Positions 1 through 9,005 are shown, counted from the stretch's first letter. The stretch: DNA of 64,000 bases from Pseudoduganella aquatica (GCF_009857595.1 NZ_WWCU01000014.1:79849-143848), one strand, 5' to 3'. A program made the numbers and translations. The notes: a model not told the origin generated them from the letters alone.

Positions 1-537
1 GCGCCGCTGGTGGTGATCTCGGAAAGCCTGGGCAGCAAGATCCTGTTCGACACGCTGGGCAGCATGCTGGACGAGCGCAGCGCCACGCCGGACGCGCGGC
101 GCGCATCCGAAGCCGCCCAGCAGACGCTGGACCGCATGGCTTATCTGGTGATGGCGGCCAACCAGATCCCCATACTGGGCCTGGCCGACCAGGATCTGCC
201 GCTGGAAGTCGGCCGCCGCGCGCTGCCGCAGGACAGCCTGCAGCGCGTGCTGGGACGGCGCGGCGCGCGGCTTGCCGCCGCACCGGGCGCGGCGCCGGCG
301 CTGTCCGGCCTGACGCTGGTCGCGTTTACCGACCCGAACGATCTGCTGTCTTATACGCTGCTGAAGGAGAAGTACGAACGCCCCGGGGTGGCGGTGCACA
401 ATGTGCTGGTGTCCAATGCGCGCAGCTGGTTCGGGGCGTTGGAAAACCCGGTCGATGCGCATGTGCGCTATCTGGACAATCCGGATGTGGGACGCCTTAT
501 TGCGTGCGGAGAGCCGAAAAGCCAGCTTTGCCGGTAA
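1..537 (+). CDS. C-terminal part of an unknown alpha/beta-hydrolase-like protein
   Basis: The reading frame is open from the first base, so the gene begins outside the window; about 178 residues are visible. Near the left edge the protein reads VVISESLGSKILFDTL, which resembles a nucleophile elbow (S-x-S-x-G-like) following a hydrophobic strand, as in alpha/beta hydrolases. A later segment (LTLVAFTDPNDLLSYTL) looks like the strand and loop that carry the acidic residue in such folds. I do not recognise a named family. It is followed by one copy of the dispersed palindromic repeat. The function is unknown and the hydrolase idea is an inference from two short motifs. Confidence 0.6.
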   Translation, partial: APLVVISESLGSKILFDTLGSMLDERSATPDARRASEAAQQTLDRMAYLVMAANQIPILGLADQDLPLEVGRRALPQDSLQRVLGRRGARLAAAPGAAPALSGLTLVAFTDPNDLLSYTLLKEKYERPGVAVHNVLVSNARSWFGALENPVDAHVRYLDNPDVGRLIACGEPKSQLCR

Positions 538-555
538 GGGGCGCTGGCGGCTCTG

Positions 556-590
556 GCGGGTTACGCACTGGCGTGCTAACCCGCCCTACG
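556..590. repeat. Dispersed palindromic repeat, single copy
   Basis: Starts GGCGGGTTACG and ends CTAACCCGCCCTACG, so the two arms pair. It lies just after the stop of the first gene and before the convergent TRAP gene. It belongs to the same REP-like family as the copies near 8.9, 11.2, 15.1, 32.4, 43.9 and 53.1 kb. Confidence 0.85.
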
Positions 591-628
591 GTTCCCGGGC
601 GCTTTGGGCCCCGGGCCGCCATGCCTGC

Positions 629-1717
629 TTACTTGCCCCGGCCCGCGCTGATGAGGAAGTTCTGCATCGTCGCTTCGGCCACCGAAGCCCACTGGTTCTG
701 GTCCTGGCGGAACTTCTTCCACGGCTCGTAGATCTTGGCGAACTTGGCGTTCTTCGCGGCTTCCTCGTTCATGACATCGTTGGCGGCCTTGTAGCAGGCG
801 TCCATCATGTCTTTCGGGAAGTTGCGCAGCTTCACGCCGCTCTTCAGCAGGCGCGCCAGCGCGGTCGGGTTGCGGAAGTCGTACTCGGCCTGCATCACCA
901 CGTGCGCTTCGTAGCTGGCCGCCTCGATCGCCGCCTGGTATTCCTTGGGCAGCTTTTCCCATTCCTTGATGCTCACGTAGAACGAGAACGAGGCGCCCGC
1001 TTCCCACCAGCCCGGCGCGTAGTAGAACGGCGCCACCTTGTGGAAGCCCAGCTTTTCATCGTCATACGGACCGACCCATTCGGCCGCGTCGATGGTGCCT
1101 TTTTCCAGCGCGGGATAGATGTCGCCGCCGGCCAGCTGCTGCGGCACCAGGCCCAGGCGCTCCAGCACCTTGCCCGCAAAGCCGCCCACGCGCATCTTGG
1201 TGCCTTTCAGGTCGGCCACGGATTTGACTTCCTTGCGGAACCAGCCGCCCATCTGCGTGCCGGAGTTCCCGCCCAGGAAGTTGATGATGCCGTAGCCCTT
1301 GAAGAACTCGCGGGTCAGCTCGCGGCCGCCGCCCTGGTCGTACCAGGCGGTGTGCTGGCGCGAGGTCAGGCCGAAGGGCACGGCGCAGTCGAAGGCGAAA
1401 GTGGCGTCCTTGCCGAAGTAGTAGTACGAGGCGCTGTGGCCGCACTCGACGGTGCCCGCTTGCACCGCGTCCATCACCTGCAGGCCGGGCACGATTTCGC
1501 CGCCGGCAAACGAGCGGATATTGAACTTGCCGCCGGTGAGCTGGGAGACGCGCTTGGTGAAGGTATCGGCTGCGCCGAAGATGGTGTCCAGCGATTTGGG
1601 GAAGCTGGACGCCAGGCGCCAGTTAATCGTGGGCAGGGACTGCGCCAGGGCCGGCGCGGCGATCACGCCTGCGGTGGCGCCGGCTGCGGCCTTGGTAATG
1701 AATGAACGGCGTTCCAT
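629..1717 (-). CDS. TRAP transporter solute-binding protein (DctP/TakP-like)
   Basis: A 362-residue periplasmic solute-binding protein of the TRAP (tripartite ATP-independent) type. The N-terminus MERRSFITKAAAGATAG followed by APALAQ has a twin-arginine-like start and a signal-peptidase site. The mature part has the family layout: INWRLASSFPKSLDTIFGAA at the start, DLKGTKMRVGGFAGKVLERLG in the centre, and the ligand-site segment GTIDAAEWVGPYDDEKLGF, which resembles the oxo-acid-binding TakP branch. A ribosome site (AAGGAGACAA) precedes the ATG. No DctQ/DctM membrane subunits are next to it, so it is an orphan here, and its partner and substrate are not known. Confidence 0.9.
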   Translation of the reverse strand: MERRSFITKAAAGATAGVIAAPALAQSLPTINWRLASSFPKSLDTIFGAADTFTKRVSQLTGGKFNIRSFAGGEIVPGLQVMDAVQAGTVECGHSASYYYFGKDATFAFDCAVPFGLTSRQHTAWYDQGGGRELTREFFKGYGIINFLGGNSGTQMGGWFRKEVKSVADLKGTKMRVGGFAGKVLERLGLVPQQLAGGDIYPALEKGTIDAAEWVGPYDDEKLGFHKVAPFYYAPGWWEAGASFSFYVSIKEWEKLPKEYQAAIEAASYEAHVVMQAEYDFRNPTALARLLKSGVKLRNFPKDMMDACYKAANDVMNEEAAKNAKFAKIYEPWKKFRQDQNQWASVAEATMQNFLISAGRGK

Positions 1718-1789
1718 ACATTGTCTCCTTGGTTTTTTGATATGCCGAAGACAGTGTATGGAAACATGGCTATGCTTGCAACGAAAAAA

Positions 1790-3142
1790 TTAGCCTCCCG
1801 CAACAACCATTTTTTCGATCAGGATGGAGCCGGTTTGCTTGGTGCCGCGCACCAGCACGTCCGCGCCGATGCCGACGATTTGCTGGAACATTTCCTTCAT
1901 ATTGCCGGCTATGGTGATCTCCTCCACCGGGTACTGGATCACGCCGTTTTCCACCCAGTAGCCGGACGCGCCGCGCGAATAGTCGCCGGTGACGTAGTTG
2001 GTGCCCTGGCCCATCAGCTCGGTCACCAGCAGGCCGGTGCCCATCTTTTTGAGCATGGCCGCGAAATCGTCGTTTTTCTTCGTCAGCGAGGACGTCAGCG
2101 ACAGGTTGTGCGAACCGCCCGCATTGCCGGTGGTTTTCATGCCCAGCTTGCGCGCCGAGTAGGTGGACAGGAAATAGCCCTGCACCACGCCGTCCTTGAC
2201 CACGTCGCGGCGCTGGGTGCGCACGCCTTCCTCGTCGAACGGCGCCGAGCCAACCGCGCCGATCACGTGCGGATCTTCGTCGATCTGGATATGGGACGGG
2301 AACACCGACTTGCCCAGGCTGTCGAGCAGGAAGGTGGACTTGCGGTACAGCGCGCCGCCGGAAGTGGCTTGCACGAAGGCGCCCAGCAGGCCGGCGGCCA
2401 GCGGCGCCTCGAACAGCACCGGGCAGGTGCGGGTGTCGAGCTTGCGCGCGTTCAGGCGGGCCAGCGCGCGTTCGGCGGCGTAGCGGCCGATGGCTTCCGG
2501 CGCGGCCATCTTGGCGGCGTCGCGCACGGAGCTGTACCAGTCGTCGCGCTGCATCTTGGCGCCCTTGCCGGCAATCGGCGCCACCGACAGGGTGTGGCGC
2601 GAATACGGGTAGCCGCCGATAAAGCCGCGCGAGTTGGCCGACACGAAGTGCGACTGCTGCACGTGCACGCCGGCGCCTTCGCTATTGGTGATGCGCGGAT
2701 CCACCGCGAAGGCGGCCGCTTCGGCGCGCTGCGCCAGCGCCACCGCTTCTTCGGTGGAGATCAGCCACGGGTAGTACAGCTGCAGGTCGCGCGGGTTCTT
2801 TTCCAGCATGTCCTCGTCGGCCAGGCCGGCGCAGTCGTCGTCGGCCGTGAAGTTGGCGATGTTGTAGGCCGCGTCCACGGTGGCGCGCAACGAGGCGGCC
2901 GAAAAATCGGACGTGCTGGCGTTGCCGCGCTTCTTGCCGATGAACACGGTCACGCCCAGGCCCTTGTCGCGGTTCTGCTCGATGGTTTCGATTTTGGCCT
3001 TGCGCACAGAGACGGACAAGCCGCTGCCCTCGCTGATCTCGACGGCGGCATCGGTGCCGCCCTTTTCGCGCGCATACGCCAAAACGTCGCGTGCAAGCTG
3101 CTTCAATTGATCTTGGCTGTGGCTGAATGCGGAGTCGCTCAT
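1790..3142 (-). CDS. pmbA: Metalloprotease PmbA (TldE)
   Basis: This 450-residue protein is the PmbA/TldE subunit of the cytoplasmic TldD-TldE protease, which matures microcin-like peptides and degrades CcdA-type antitoxins. Characteristic segments are ETIEQNRDKGLGVTVFIGKKRG near residue 65, the FEAPLAAGLLGAF segment, the SAPFDEEGVRT region, and the C-terminal GNYVTGDYSRGASGYWVENG-like stretch with IAGNMKEMF. PmbA normally lacks the zinc HExxxH of TldD, and none is seen here. The start at MSDSAFSHSQ is preferred over an upstream in-frame codon because it matches the usual family start. It is divergent from darP with a gap of about 90 bp, an arrangement common in beta- and gammaproteobacteria. 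Confidence 0.95.
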   Translation of the reverse strand: MSDSAFSHSQDQLKQLARDVLAYAREKGGTDAAVEISEGSGLSVSVRKAKIETIEQNRDKGLGVTVFIGKKRGNASTSDFSAASLRATVDAAYNIANFTADDDCAGLADEDMLEKNPRDLQLYYPWLISTEEAVALAQRAEAAAFAVDPRITNSEGAGVHVQQSHFVSANSRGFIGGYPYSRHTLSVAPIAGKGAKMQRDDWYSSVRDAAKMAAPEAIGRYAAERALARLNARKLDTRTCPVLFEAPLAAGLLGAFVQATSGGALYRKSTFLLDSLGKSVFPSHIQIDEDPHVIGAVGSAPFDEEGVRTQRRDVVKDGVVQGYFLSTYSARKLGMKTTGNAGGSHNLSLTSSLTKKNDDFAAMLKKMGTGLLVTELMGQGTNYVTGDYSRGASGYWVENGVIQYPVEEITIAGNMKEMFQQIVGIGADVLVRGTKQTGSILIEKMVVAGG

Positions 3143-3234
3143 GTGGTGTTTTCTTCGGGTAGCCGGTAAAACAGTTATCATAGCAGTCGTTTACAGTTTT
3201 TACAGGCCGGGTTTAGCCCGGCCTCACAGTTATC

Positions 3235-3840
3235 ATGCCAAATGCAAACCGGGGCGCCGTCGGCTTCAAATCCTCCGAATTCGAACAAGAATACGAGCGC
3301 CCGTCCAAAACCGAAATGAAGCGCCAGTCCGACGCCCTGCAGGCGCTCGGCGCCGAGCTGGTGGACGCCCCGCGCGACCGCGTCAAGCGCGTCCCTATGC
3401 CAGAGGACGTGAAAGAGGCCATCCTGACTTGCCAAAGTATCACTAATCACGAAGGCCGCCGCCGCGCGATGCAGTTCGTGGGCAAGAAGATGCGCACCCT
3501 GGACGAGGAAGAAGTGGCCATCATCCAGCGCACCATCGAGGGCTGGAAAGGCGCGTCCAAGGCCGATACGGCTGCGATGCACGCGCTGGAACGCCGCCGC
3601 GACAAGCTGCTGGCCGACGACAACGCGCTCACCACGCTGCTGTCGGAAAACCCGGAACTGGACGTGCAGCACCTGCGCACCCTGATCCGCAACGCCCGCA
3701 AAGAGCAGGCCGAGAACAAGCCGCCCAAGGCTTACCGCGAAATCTTCCAGATCCTGAAGCAGATCGACGCCAAAAACCGCAAGGCCAAGGCTGACGATGC
3801 TAAAGCCGAGGATGAGGACAGCGAAGAAGATGACGAGTGA
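3235..3840 (+). CDS. darP: Ribosome maturation factor DarP (YjgA)
   Basis: A 201-residue DUF615-family protein that associates with the late 50S subunit precursor and promotes its maturation. It begins MPNANRGAVGFKSSEFEQEY, continues with the conserved KTEMKRQSDALQALGAELV segment, and has the RRRAMQFVGKKMR motif near residue 78. The C-terminal half is helical and ends with a very acidic tail (DDAKAEDEDSEEDDE). It is divergent from pmbA. The next gene, mog, starts inside its last codons, which suggests translational coupling. Confidence 0.94.
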   Translation: MPNANRGAVGFKSSEFEQEYERPSKTEMKRQSDALQALGAELVDAPRDRVKRVPMPEDVKEAILTCQSITNHEGRRRAMQFVGKKMRTLDEEEVAIIQRTIEGWKGASKADTAAMHALERRRDKLLADDNALTTLLSENPELDVQHLRTLIRNARKEQAENKPPKAYREIFQILKQIDAKNRKAKADDAKAEDEDSEEDDE

Positions 3841-4441
3841 TGTCTTAGTCATTGGCCTGGTGTCGGTCTCGGACCGCGCCAGCGGCGGCGTCTATGAAGA
3901 CAAGGGCCTGCCTGCGCTGCAGGAATGGCTGGCGTCCGCGCTGACTACGCCCTTCCGCGTCGAAACCCGCTTGATTCCGGACGAGCGCGCGCAGATCGAA
4001 GCCACGCTGGTGGAGCTGGTCGATACCGCGCGCTGCCACCTGGTGCTGACCACCGGCGGCACCGGTCCCTCGCGCCGCGACGTTACGCCGGAGGCCACGC
4101 TGGCCATCGGCACCAAGGAAATGCCCGGCTTCGGCGAGCAGATGCGCCAGATCAGCCTGGCCTTCGTGCCGACAGCCATCCTGTCGCGCCAGACCGCCGT
4201 GATCCGGGAAATCGCGGGTTTGGGTGAACCTCACGCCGCGCTGGTGATGAACCTCCCGGGCCAGCCGAAAGCCATCAAGGAAACCCTGGAAGGCCTGAAG
4301 GACGCCGACGGCAAGCAGCTGGTGGGCGGCATCTTCGCGGCCGTGCCCTACTGCGTGGACCTGATCGGCGGCCCCTACATGGAAACCAATCCGGCGGTAT
4401 GCAAGGCATTCCGCCCCAAATCGGCTATCAAGCCTGCCTGA
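3830..4441 (+). CDS. mog: Molybdopterin adenylyltransferase (MogA/MoaB type)
   Basis: A 203-residue enzyme of molybdenum cofactor biosynthesis that adenylates molybdopterin before metal insertion. It shows the MoCF-binding fold: IGLVSVSDRASGGVYEDKG near the start, the LTTGGTGPSRRDVTPEAT nucleotide/cofactor loop around residue 80, and a conserved NLPGQPKAIKETLEGL end segment. The ATG at 3830 overlaps the end of darP by 11 bases and is preceded by a GAAGAAG ribosome site; longer in-frame starts would lie deeper in darP. It is followed closely by a carboxylesterase gene, so darP-mog-esterase may be one transcript. No other molybdenum genes are in the window. Confidence 0.93.
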   Translation: MTSDVLVIGLVSVSDRASGGVYEDKGLPALQEWLASALTTPFRVETRLIPDERAQIEATLVELVDTARCHLVLTTGGTGPSRRDVTPEATLAIGTKEMPGFGEQMRQISLAFVPTAILSRQTAVIREIAGLGEPHAALVMNLPGQPKAIKETLEGLKDADGKQLVGGIFAAVPYCVDLIGGPYMETNPAVCKAFRPKSAIKPA

Positions 4442-4452
4442 GGATCGCATTG

Positions 4453-5130
4453 ATGACTGACATGACTGCACTGCTGGATAACATCGAAATCGAATCGGGC
4501 GCCAACCCGACCGTGTCCATCATCTGGATGCACGGCCTCGGCGCCGACGGCAACGACTTCGTGCCCATGGTGAATGAGCTGGACCTGGACGGCCTGCCCG
4601 CCATCCGCTTCATCTTCCCGCACGCGAACACCATGCCGGTGACCATCAACAACGGCTACGTGATGCGCGCCTGGTACGACATCGTCAACACCGACCTGGG
4701 CCGCCAGGAAGACGAAAAAGGCCTGCGCGCCTCGCAGCTGCAAGTGGAAGCGCTGATCGCGCGCGAAAAAGCGCGCGGCATTCCGGCCAGCCGCATTATC
4801 CTGGCCGGCTTCTCGCAAGGCTGCGCCATGACTCTGCAGACCGGCTTGCGCCATCCTGAAAAGCTGGCCGGTTTGATGTGCCTGTCGGGCTACGTGCCGC
4901 TGGCCGACAAGACCGAAGCCGAGCGCAGCGAAGCCAGCCTGGCCACGCCTGTCTTCATGGTACACGGCCGCATGGACCCGGTGATCCCGGTGGCGCGCGC
5001 CGAAGCCTCGCGCGACCTGCTGGTCAAGCTGGGCTACCAGGTGGAATGGCACGACTACTACATGCAGCATTCGCTGTGCCAGGAAGAAGTCACGCACATC
5101 AGCGCGTGGCTGAAGAAAGTGCTGGCCTGA
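4453..5130 (+). CDS. Alpha/beta hydrolase, carboxylesterase/phospholipase type (Abhydrolase_2)
   Basis: A 225-residue cytoplasmic serine esterase of the carboxylesterase II/acyl-protein-thioesterase-like family. Visible motifs are the oxyanion HG segment (IIWMHGLGADGNDF, residues 23-36), the nucleophile elbow GFSQG (Ser121), a catalytic Asp in HGRMDPVIPV, and a His near EWHDYYMQHSLC. Length and motif spacing are normal for the family. The ATG at 4453 follows TGAGGATCG; a further upstream in-frame start would overlap mog. It probably hydrolyses short acyl esters; the physiological substrate cannot be read from sequence. Confidence 0.92.
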   Translation: MTDMTALLDNIEIESGANPTVSIIWMHGLGADGNDFVPMVNELDLDGLPAIRFIFPHANTMPVTINNGYVMRAWYDIVNTDLGRQEDEKGLRASQLQVEALIAREKARGIPASRIILAGFSQGCAMTLQTGLRHPEKLAGLMCLSGYVPLADKTEAERSEASLATPVFMVHGRMDPVIPVARAEASRDLLVKLGYQVEWHDYYMQHSLCQEEVTHISAWLKKVLA

Positions 5131-5143
5131 GTTTAAAAGGGCC

Positions 5144-6025
5144 ATGATGTTTGCGGGCATACGCTTACTGACGCTGCTGCCCGGCGCGGCCACGCTGCTG
5201 CTTGCAGTTTCCGCCACGGCCGCCACCGGCACGGCGGCGCCGAAATCAGCAGCGCCGGCGCCCTGGTGCGACCGGCTGGCGGACCGCCTGCCCAAAGTCT
5301 CGGCGGCTGCCTGCCGCGAGAGCGCCGTGGTACCCAGCGGCGCCAAATCCAATCTCGGCTTCCCCATACTTGAACGCGACATCGCCGCGAGCGCGCCTGC
5401 CGGCACGGGCGCGGCCCCGCTGCGCGTGCTGCTGCTGGGTGGCATCCACGGCGACGAACTCACCGCATCGGCCCTGGTGTTCCACTGGCTGAAGCAGATG
5501 GACACGCCGGCCGCGCAAAGCCTGCAATGGAAGGTGGCGCCGCTGGTCAATCCGGACGGCCTGCTGGCCGCCAAGCCGCAGCGCGTGAACGCGCGCGGCG
5601 TGGACCTGAACCGCAACTTCCCCACGCCCGGCTGGCAGCAGGAAGCGCCGCGCTACTGGGCCAAGGCCACGCGCAGCGACCCGCGCCGCTTCCCCGGCAA
5701 AAAGCCGCTGTCCGAGCCGGAAAGCCGCTGGGTCAACGACGCCATCGAGCGCTTCCAGCCGGACCTCATCGTCTCCGTGCACGCGCCCTACGGCGTGCTG
5801 GATTTCGACGGCAAGCCGGAACCGCCACGCAGCTTCGGCCACCTGTCCTACCGCCCGGTGGGCGTCTATCCCGGCTCGCTGGGCAACTACAGCGGCCGGC
5901 ACAAGCAGGTGCCGGTGATCACCATCGAGCTGCCGCACGCGCAGGCCCTGCCGCCGGACGCCGAAATCGAGCGCATCTGGCGCGACATGCTGCTCTGGAT
6001 ACAGCGCAACGTCACGCCTGCCTGA
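5144..6025 (+). CDS. Secreted M14-family zinc carboxypeptidase (MpaA-like)
   Basis: A 293-residue M14 peptidase with an N-terminal signal sequence (ending near VSATAATG). Zinc and catalytic residues are in place: GGIHGDE gives His102 and Glu105, VDLNRNFP gives the Asn156-Arg157 pair, SVHAP gives His213, and TIELPHA gives the catalytic Glu263. The family includes gamma-D-glutamyl-meso-diaminopimelate amidases that trim murein peptides, but MpaA itself is cytoplasmic, whereas this protein looks exported. A role in murein peptide turnover is therefore an inference. It sits 13 bp after the esterase gene and is convergent with the next gene. Confidence 0.87.
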   Translation: MMFAGIRLLTLLPGAATLLLAVSATAATGTAAPKSAAPAPWCDRLADRLPKVSAAACRESAVVPSGAKSNLGFPILERDIAASAPAGTGAAPLRVLLLGGIHGDELTASALVFHWLKQMDTPAAQSLQWKVAPLVNPDGLLAAKPQRVNARGVDLNRNFPTPGWQQEAPRYWAKATRSDPRRFPGKKPLSEPESRWVNDAIERFQPDLIVSVHAPYGVLDFDGKPEPPRSFGHLSYRPVGVYPGSLGNYSGRHKQVPVITIELPHAQALPPDAEIERIWRDMLLWIQRNVTPA

Positions 6026-6035
6026 CAGCCCTGCG

Positions 6036-6587
6036 CTACGGCAGCGGCGCCGCGCTGGACGGCGGCGCGGGCGTCTGCGCCGCATTCATCAGCATGGCCA
6101 GGAAAGTGTAGTAGCCGTTCAACCCCATCAGATCGACCACGCCGTGCTCGCCAAACAGCGCCAGCGCCGCGTTGTAGGTCGCGTCGCTCACGCGCTTGTT
6201 GCGCTGCAGCTCCACGCAGAAGTCGTGCACCAGCGCCTCCCCGTGCGTCATGGCGGCGGGACGCCGGCCTGCGGCGATGGCCTCCACCATGGCGGGGCTG
6301 ATGCCCTCCTCCATGGCGATGGGCGCATGGATCGCCCACTCCACCTGCTGGTCCCACTGCCGCGCCGTCACCAGGATGGCCAGCTCGGACAAGCGCGTGC
6401 CGATGGCGCTGCGGTAGCGCAGATACTCGCCCATCTGCTGCGCAGCGGACATCAGCTCGGGACTGCGTATCAAGGGCACGAAAGGGCCGTACAAGGCGCC
6501 GCGCGGGCCGTCTATCACGGCCTGCGCCACCGCTTGCTGGGCAGCGTTCAATTGCTCGAGAGGGATGGGAGGCAGGCGGTCGGTCAT
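6036..6587 (-). CDS. Carboxymuconolactone decarboxylase-like (AhpD-fold) protein
   Basis: A 183-residue helical protein related to carboxymuconolactone decarboxylases. The fold signature is seen in GPFVPLIRSPELMSAAQQMG, LSELAILVTARQWDQQVEWA and the later LFGEHGVVDLMGLNGYY segment. The E..H pattern in VEWAIHAPIA matches the CMD active region, but the CxxC of AhpD peroxidases is absent, so a thiol peroxidase role is unlikely. Start chosen at MTDRLPPIP; a longer in-frame start exists at 6635. It is probably a small lyase or decarboxylase of unknown substrate, convergent with the M14 peptidase and only 10 bp away. Confidence 0.85.
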   Translation of the reverse strand: MTDRLPPIPLEQLNAAQQAVAQAVIDGPRGALYGPFVPLIRSPELMSAAQQMGEYLRYRSAIGTRLSELAILVTARQWDQQVEWAIHAPIAMEEGISPAMVEAIAAGRRPAAMTHGEALVHDFCVELQRNKRVSDATYNAALALFGEHGVVDLMGLNGYYTFLAMLMNAAQTPAPPSSAAPLP

Positions 6588-6670
6588 GGTGGCTGGGAGA
6601 TCGTTGCGTTGGACAGAGTGTCCAGCAACTGCCATGGAAACGCAACCGGCGCGCCGCCTCCTGCGGATGC

Positions 6671-7294
6671 CTAGCGGCGTGCGCGGCGGCGCAGCAGGCC
6701 CGCGCCGGCCAGGCCCAGCGCCAGCAAGGCGGCGCTCGACGGCTCGGGCACAGTGCCGTACACGTCCAGCTTGGCCGAGATCAGGTTGAAGGTATCGGCG
6801 CCGGTACTCTGCTCGGCGAACCAGAGGTTGAAATTGTGGCTGCTGGAAATCAAGCTGAACACATCACTCTGTGCGCCGGAAATAATGAACGACTGGGTGG
6901 TGCTGCCATTGCCGCTGCCGGTATTGGTCATGTCGTACAGCGTGGCGCTACCCAGCGTGCCGGCGGCGGGGCGCATTCTCCAGTCTTCCGCCAGGATATT
7001 GCCGGTGTCGCTGAAGCTCAGCGTCAGGGTCAGGTGGTCGAGGCTCTTATAGCCCAGGTTGCTGAAGTTGAACAGGTCGCTGAAACGGTTGCAGCTGGAC
7101 GGCGACGTGTCGCGCACCGTGATCGAGTTGGCATTGAGGGTGTCGCACGAACCTACCCCAGTGCTGGCGGCGGAACCGCCAGCCGAGCCGTAGGCTTTGG
7201 AAATACTGCCCAGCTGGATGACGGCAGCGTTGGCGCTCAGTGCCGAGCAAGCCAGCAGCAGCGCTGGCAGGGAGAACTTCATGAATTTAAACAT
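6671..7294 (-). CDS. PEP-CTERM sorting domain protein
   Basis: A 207-residue exported protein. It has a signal peptide (LPALLLACSALSANA) and a textbook PEP-CTERM tail: VPEPSSAALLALGLAGAGLL followed by RRRARR, i.e. the PEP motif, a hydrophobic helix and a basic end, recognised by exosortase. The body is rich in Ser, Thr, Asn and Gly with two cysteines (CDTLNAN and SSCNRF) and resembles extracellular beta-sandwich proteins of exopolysaccharide-producing betaproteobacteria. The exosortase is not in the window. The start at 7294 follows GAAAG; a TTG at 7309 is less likely. Upstream lies about 280 bp of intergenic DNA that should hold its promoter. Confidence 0.9.
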   Translation of the reverse strand: MFKFMKFSLPALLLACSALSANAAVIQLGSISKAYGSAGGSAASTGVGSCDTLNANSITVRDTSPSSCNRFSDLFNFSNLGYKSLDHLTLTLSFSDTGNILAEDWRMRPAAGTLGSATLYDMTNTGSGNGSTTQSFIISGAQSDVFSLISSSHNFNLWFAEQSTGADTFNLISAKLDVYGTVPEPSSAALLALGLAGAGLLRRRARR

Positions 7295-7572
7295 GTTGTC
7301 ATCTTTCAATATTTTTAATGATCGGCCAAGGCCGGCAAATTGTTACTATTGCCTATAAAGCACTTTTCATGCCACTCCGGCAATATTAATTTCGCAAAGG
7401 GCATTTTTGTTTTTCTCAGGCACTTCTTGGCGGCCATGATAGGCCAGTGGTGTAAAGAATTCCGACAGTATCCCCGTGGGAACATTGTTAATTGCGCAGG
7501 GCAAGACAAAAATCAACAAGCCCGTACGCGCGGCGTTTTATCGTCGTCTTTCCTATCCACCGCGAGGACGAC

Positions 7573-8895
7573 ATGAGCCATATCATTCACCGCAGCCTGC
7601 GCCACACGCCCCCCATCGCCGTCAGCGGCAGCGGCATCACCATCCGCGACAACCGTGGCAACAGCTATATCGATGCCAGCGGCGGCGCCGCCGTGTCCTC
7701 GCTGGGCCACGGCCATCCGGACGTGACCGCCGCCATGCATGCGCAGATCGACCGCCTGGCCTACGCCCACACCGGCTTCTTTACCACCGAAGTGGCCGAG
7801 GAACTGGCGGCGCGCCTGGCCTACGACGCGCCAGGCGACCTGAATCACGTCTACCTGGTCTCCGGCGGCTCGGAAGCGATGGAGACGGCACTCAAGCTGG
7901 CGCGCCAGTACTTTGTTGAAAGCGGCCAGCCTCAGCGCAGCGTATTCATCGCGCGCCGCCAGAGCTACCACGGCAACACGCTGGGCGCGCTCGCCCTGGG
8001 CGGCAACGCGTTCCGGCGCAAGCACTTCGCGCCGCTGCTGATGGACGTACGGCGCGTGTCGCCCTGCTACGAGTACCGCGACCGGCTGCCGCAGCAGACG
8101 CTGGGCGACTACACCACGTCCCTGCTGTCGGAGCTGGAGGCGGAGATCCTGGCGGCCGGGCCGGAAAACGTGATCGGCTTTTGCGCAGAGCCGGTGGTGG
8201 GCGCCACGGGCGGCGCCATTCCGCCCACTCCGGGCTACTTCAAGGGCGTGCGCGCGCTGTGCGACAAGTACGGCATGCTGTTCATCGCGGACGAGGTGAT
8301 GTGCGGCATGGGGCGCACCGGCACGCTGTACGCGGTTGAGCAGGAGAGCGTGCTGCCCGACCTGGTGGCGCTGGGCAAAGGCCTGGGTGCGGGCTACCAG
8401 CCCATCGGCGCGGTGCTGGCGCGCGAGCAGGTGGTGCAGCGCATACGCGACGGCAGCGGCGTGTTCCAGCATGGGCACACCTACATCGGCCATCCGGTGG
8501 CGGCGGCGGCGGCGCTGACCGTGCAGCGCATCATCCAGCGCGACTGCCTGCTGGGCGCGGTGACGGTGCGCGGCGCGGCCTTCAAGCGCATGCTCAAGGA
8601 CGCGTTCGGGCAGCATCCGCACGTGGGCGATATCCGGGGGCGGGGGCTGTTCTGGGCGCTGGAGCTGGTAAAGGACAGGGACAGCAAGGAGCCCTTCCCG
8701 CCGGCGGCAAGGCTGCACGCGGCGGTGAAGGAGGCGGCCATGGGACGCGGGCTGATGGTGTACCCGATGGGCGGCACCATAGACGGCGAGCGCGGCGACC
8801 ATGTGCTGCTGGCGCCGCCGTTTATCGCCACCGAGGCGGAGCTGGCCGAGATTGTGGGGCGGCTGCAGGAGGCGCTGGCGAGGGCGCTGGCGTGA
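7573..8895 (+). CDS. Class III PLP-dependent aminotransferase
   Basis: A 440-residue aminotransferase of the acetylornithine/omega-amino-acid type. Motifs are VSGGSEAMETALKLAR (PLP phosphate contact), SYHGNTLGALAL, the cofactor aspartate in MLFIADEVMCGMGRTG, and the Schiff-base lysine in LVALGKGLGAGYQP (Lys269). Length is usual. ATG 7573 follows GAGGACG. Annotation as an aspartate aminotransferase family protein is likely; the true amino donor cannot be decided. It stands alone and is followed by an inverted pair of the palindromic repeat that may end transcription. Confidence 0.92.
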   Translation: MSHIIHRSLRHTPPIAVSGSGITIRDNRGNSYIDASGGAAVSSLGHGHPDVTAAMHAQIDRLAYAHTGFFTTEVAEELAARLAYDAPGDLNHVYLVSGGSEAMETALKLARQYFVESGQPQRSVFIARRQSYHGNTLGALALGGNAFRRKHFAPLLMDVRRVSPCYEYRDRLPQQTLGDYTTSLLSELEAEILAAGPENVIGFCAEPVVGATGGAIPPTPGYFKGVRALCDKYGMLFIADEVMCGMGRTGTLYAVEQESVLPDLVALGKGLGAGYQPIGAVLAREQVVQRIRDGSGVFQHGHTYIGHPVAAAAALTVQRIIQRDCLLGAVTVRGAAFKRMLKDAFGQHPHVGDIRGRGLFWALELVKDRDSKEPFPPAARLHAAVKEAAMGRGLMVYPMGGTIDGERGDHVLLAPPFIATEAELAEIVGRLQEALARALA

Positions 8896-8897
8896 GC

Positions 8898-8933
8898 GGC
8901 GGGTTACGCCCTTGCGGGCTAACCCGCCCTACG
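8898..8933. repeat. Dispersed palindromic repeat, first arm of an inverted pair
   Basis: Form GGCGGGTTACG...CTAACCCGCCCTACG, directly after the aminotransferase stop. A second copy in opposite orientation begins 26 bp later. Confidence 0.9.
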
Positions 8934-8958
8934 ATAAGACCTGGGCTGGGTCGTCAAC

Positions 8959-8993
8959 CGTAGGGCGGGTTAGGCGGCACGCCGTAACCCGCC
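8959..8993. repeat. Dispersed palindromic repeat, second arm of an inverted pair
   Basis: Form CGTAGGGCGGGTTAG...CCGTAACCCGCC, the reverse orientation of the preceding copy. The pair lies between the convergent aminotransferase and FAH genes, as expected for a REP/BIME-like element at gene ends. Confidence 0.9.
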
Positions 8994-9005
8994 ACTGCCG
9001 CCGGC

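Noticed and set aside
1721..3169. Long plus-strand frame opposite pmbA
   Set aside because: Low-complexity His/Arg/Ala composition and exact mirror of pmbA; no start signal or motif.
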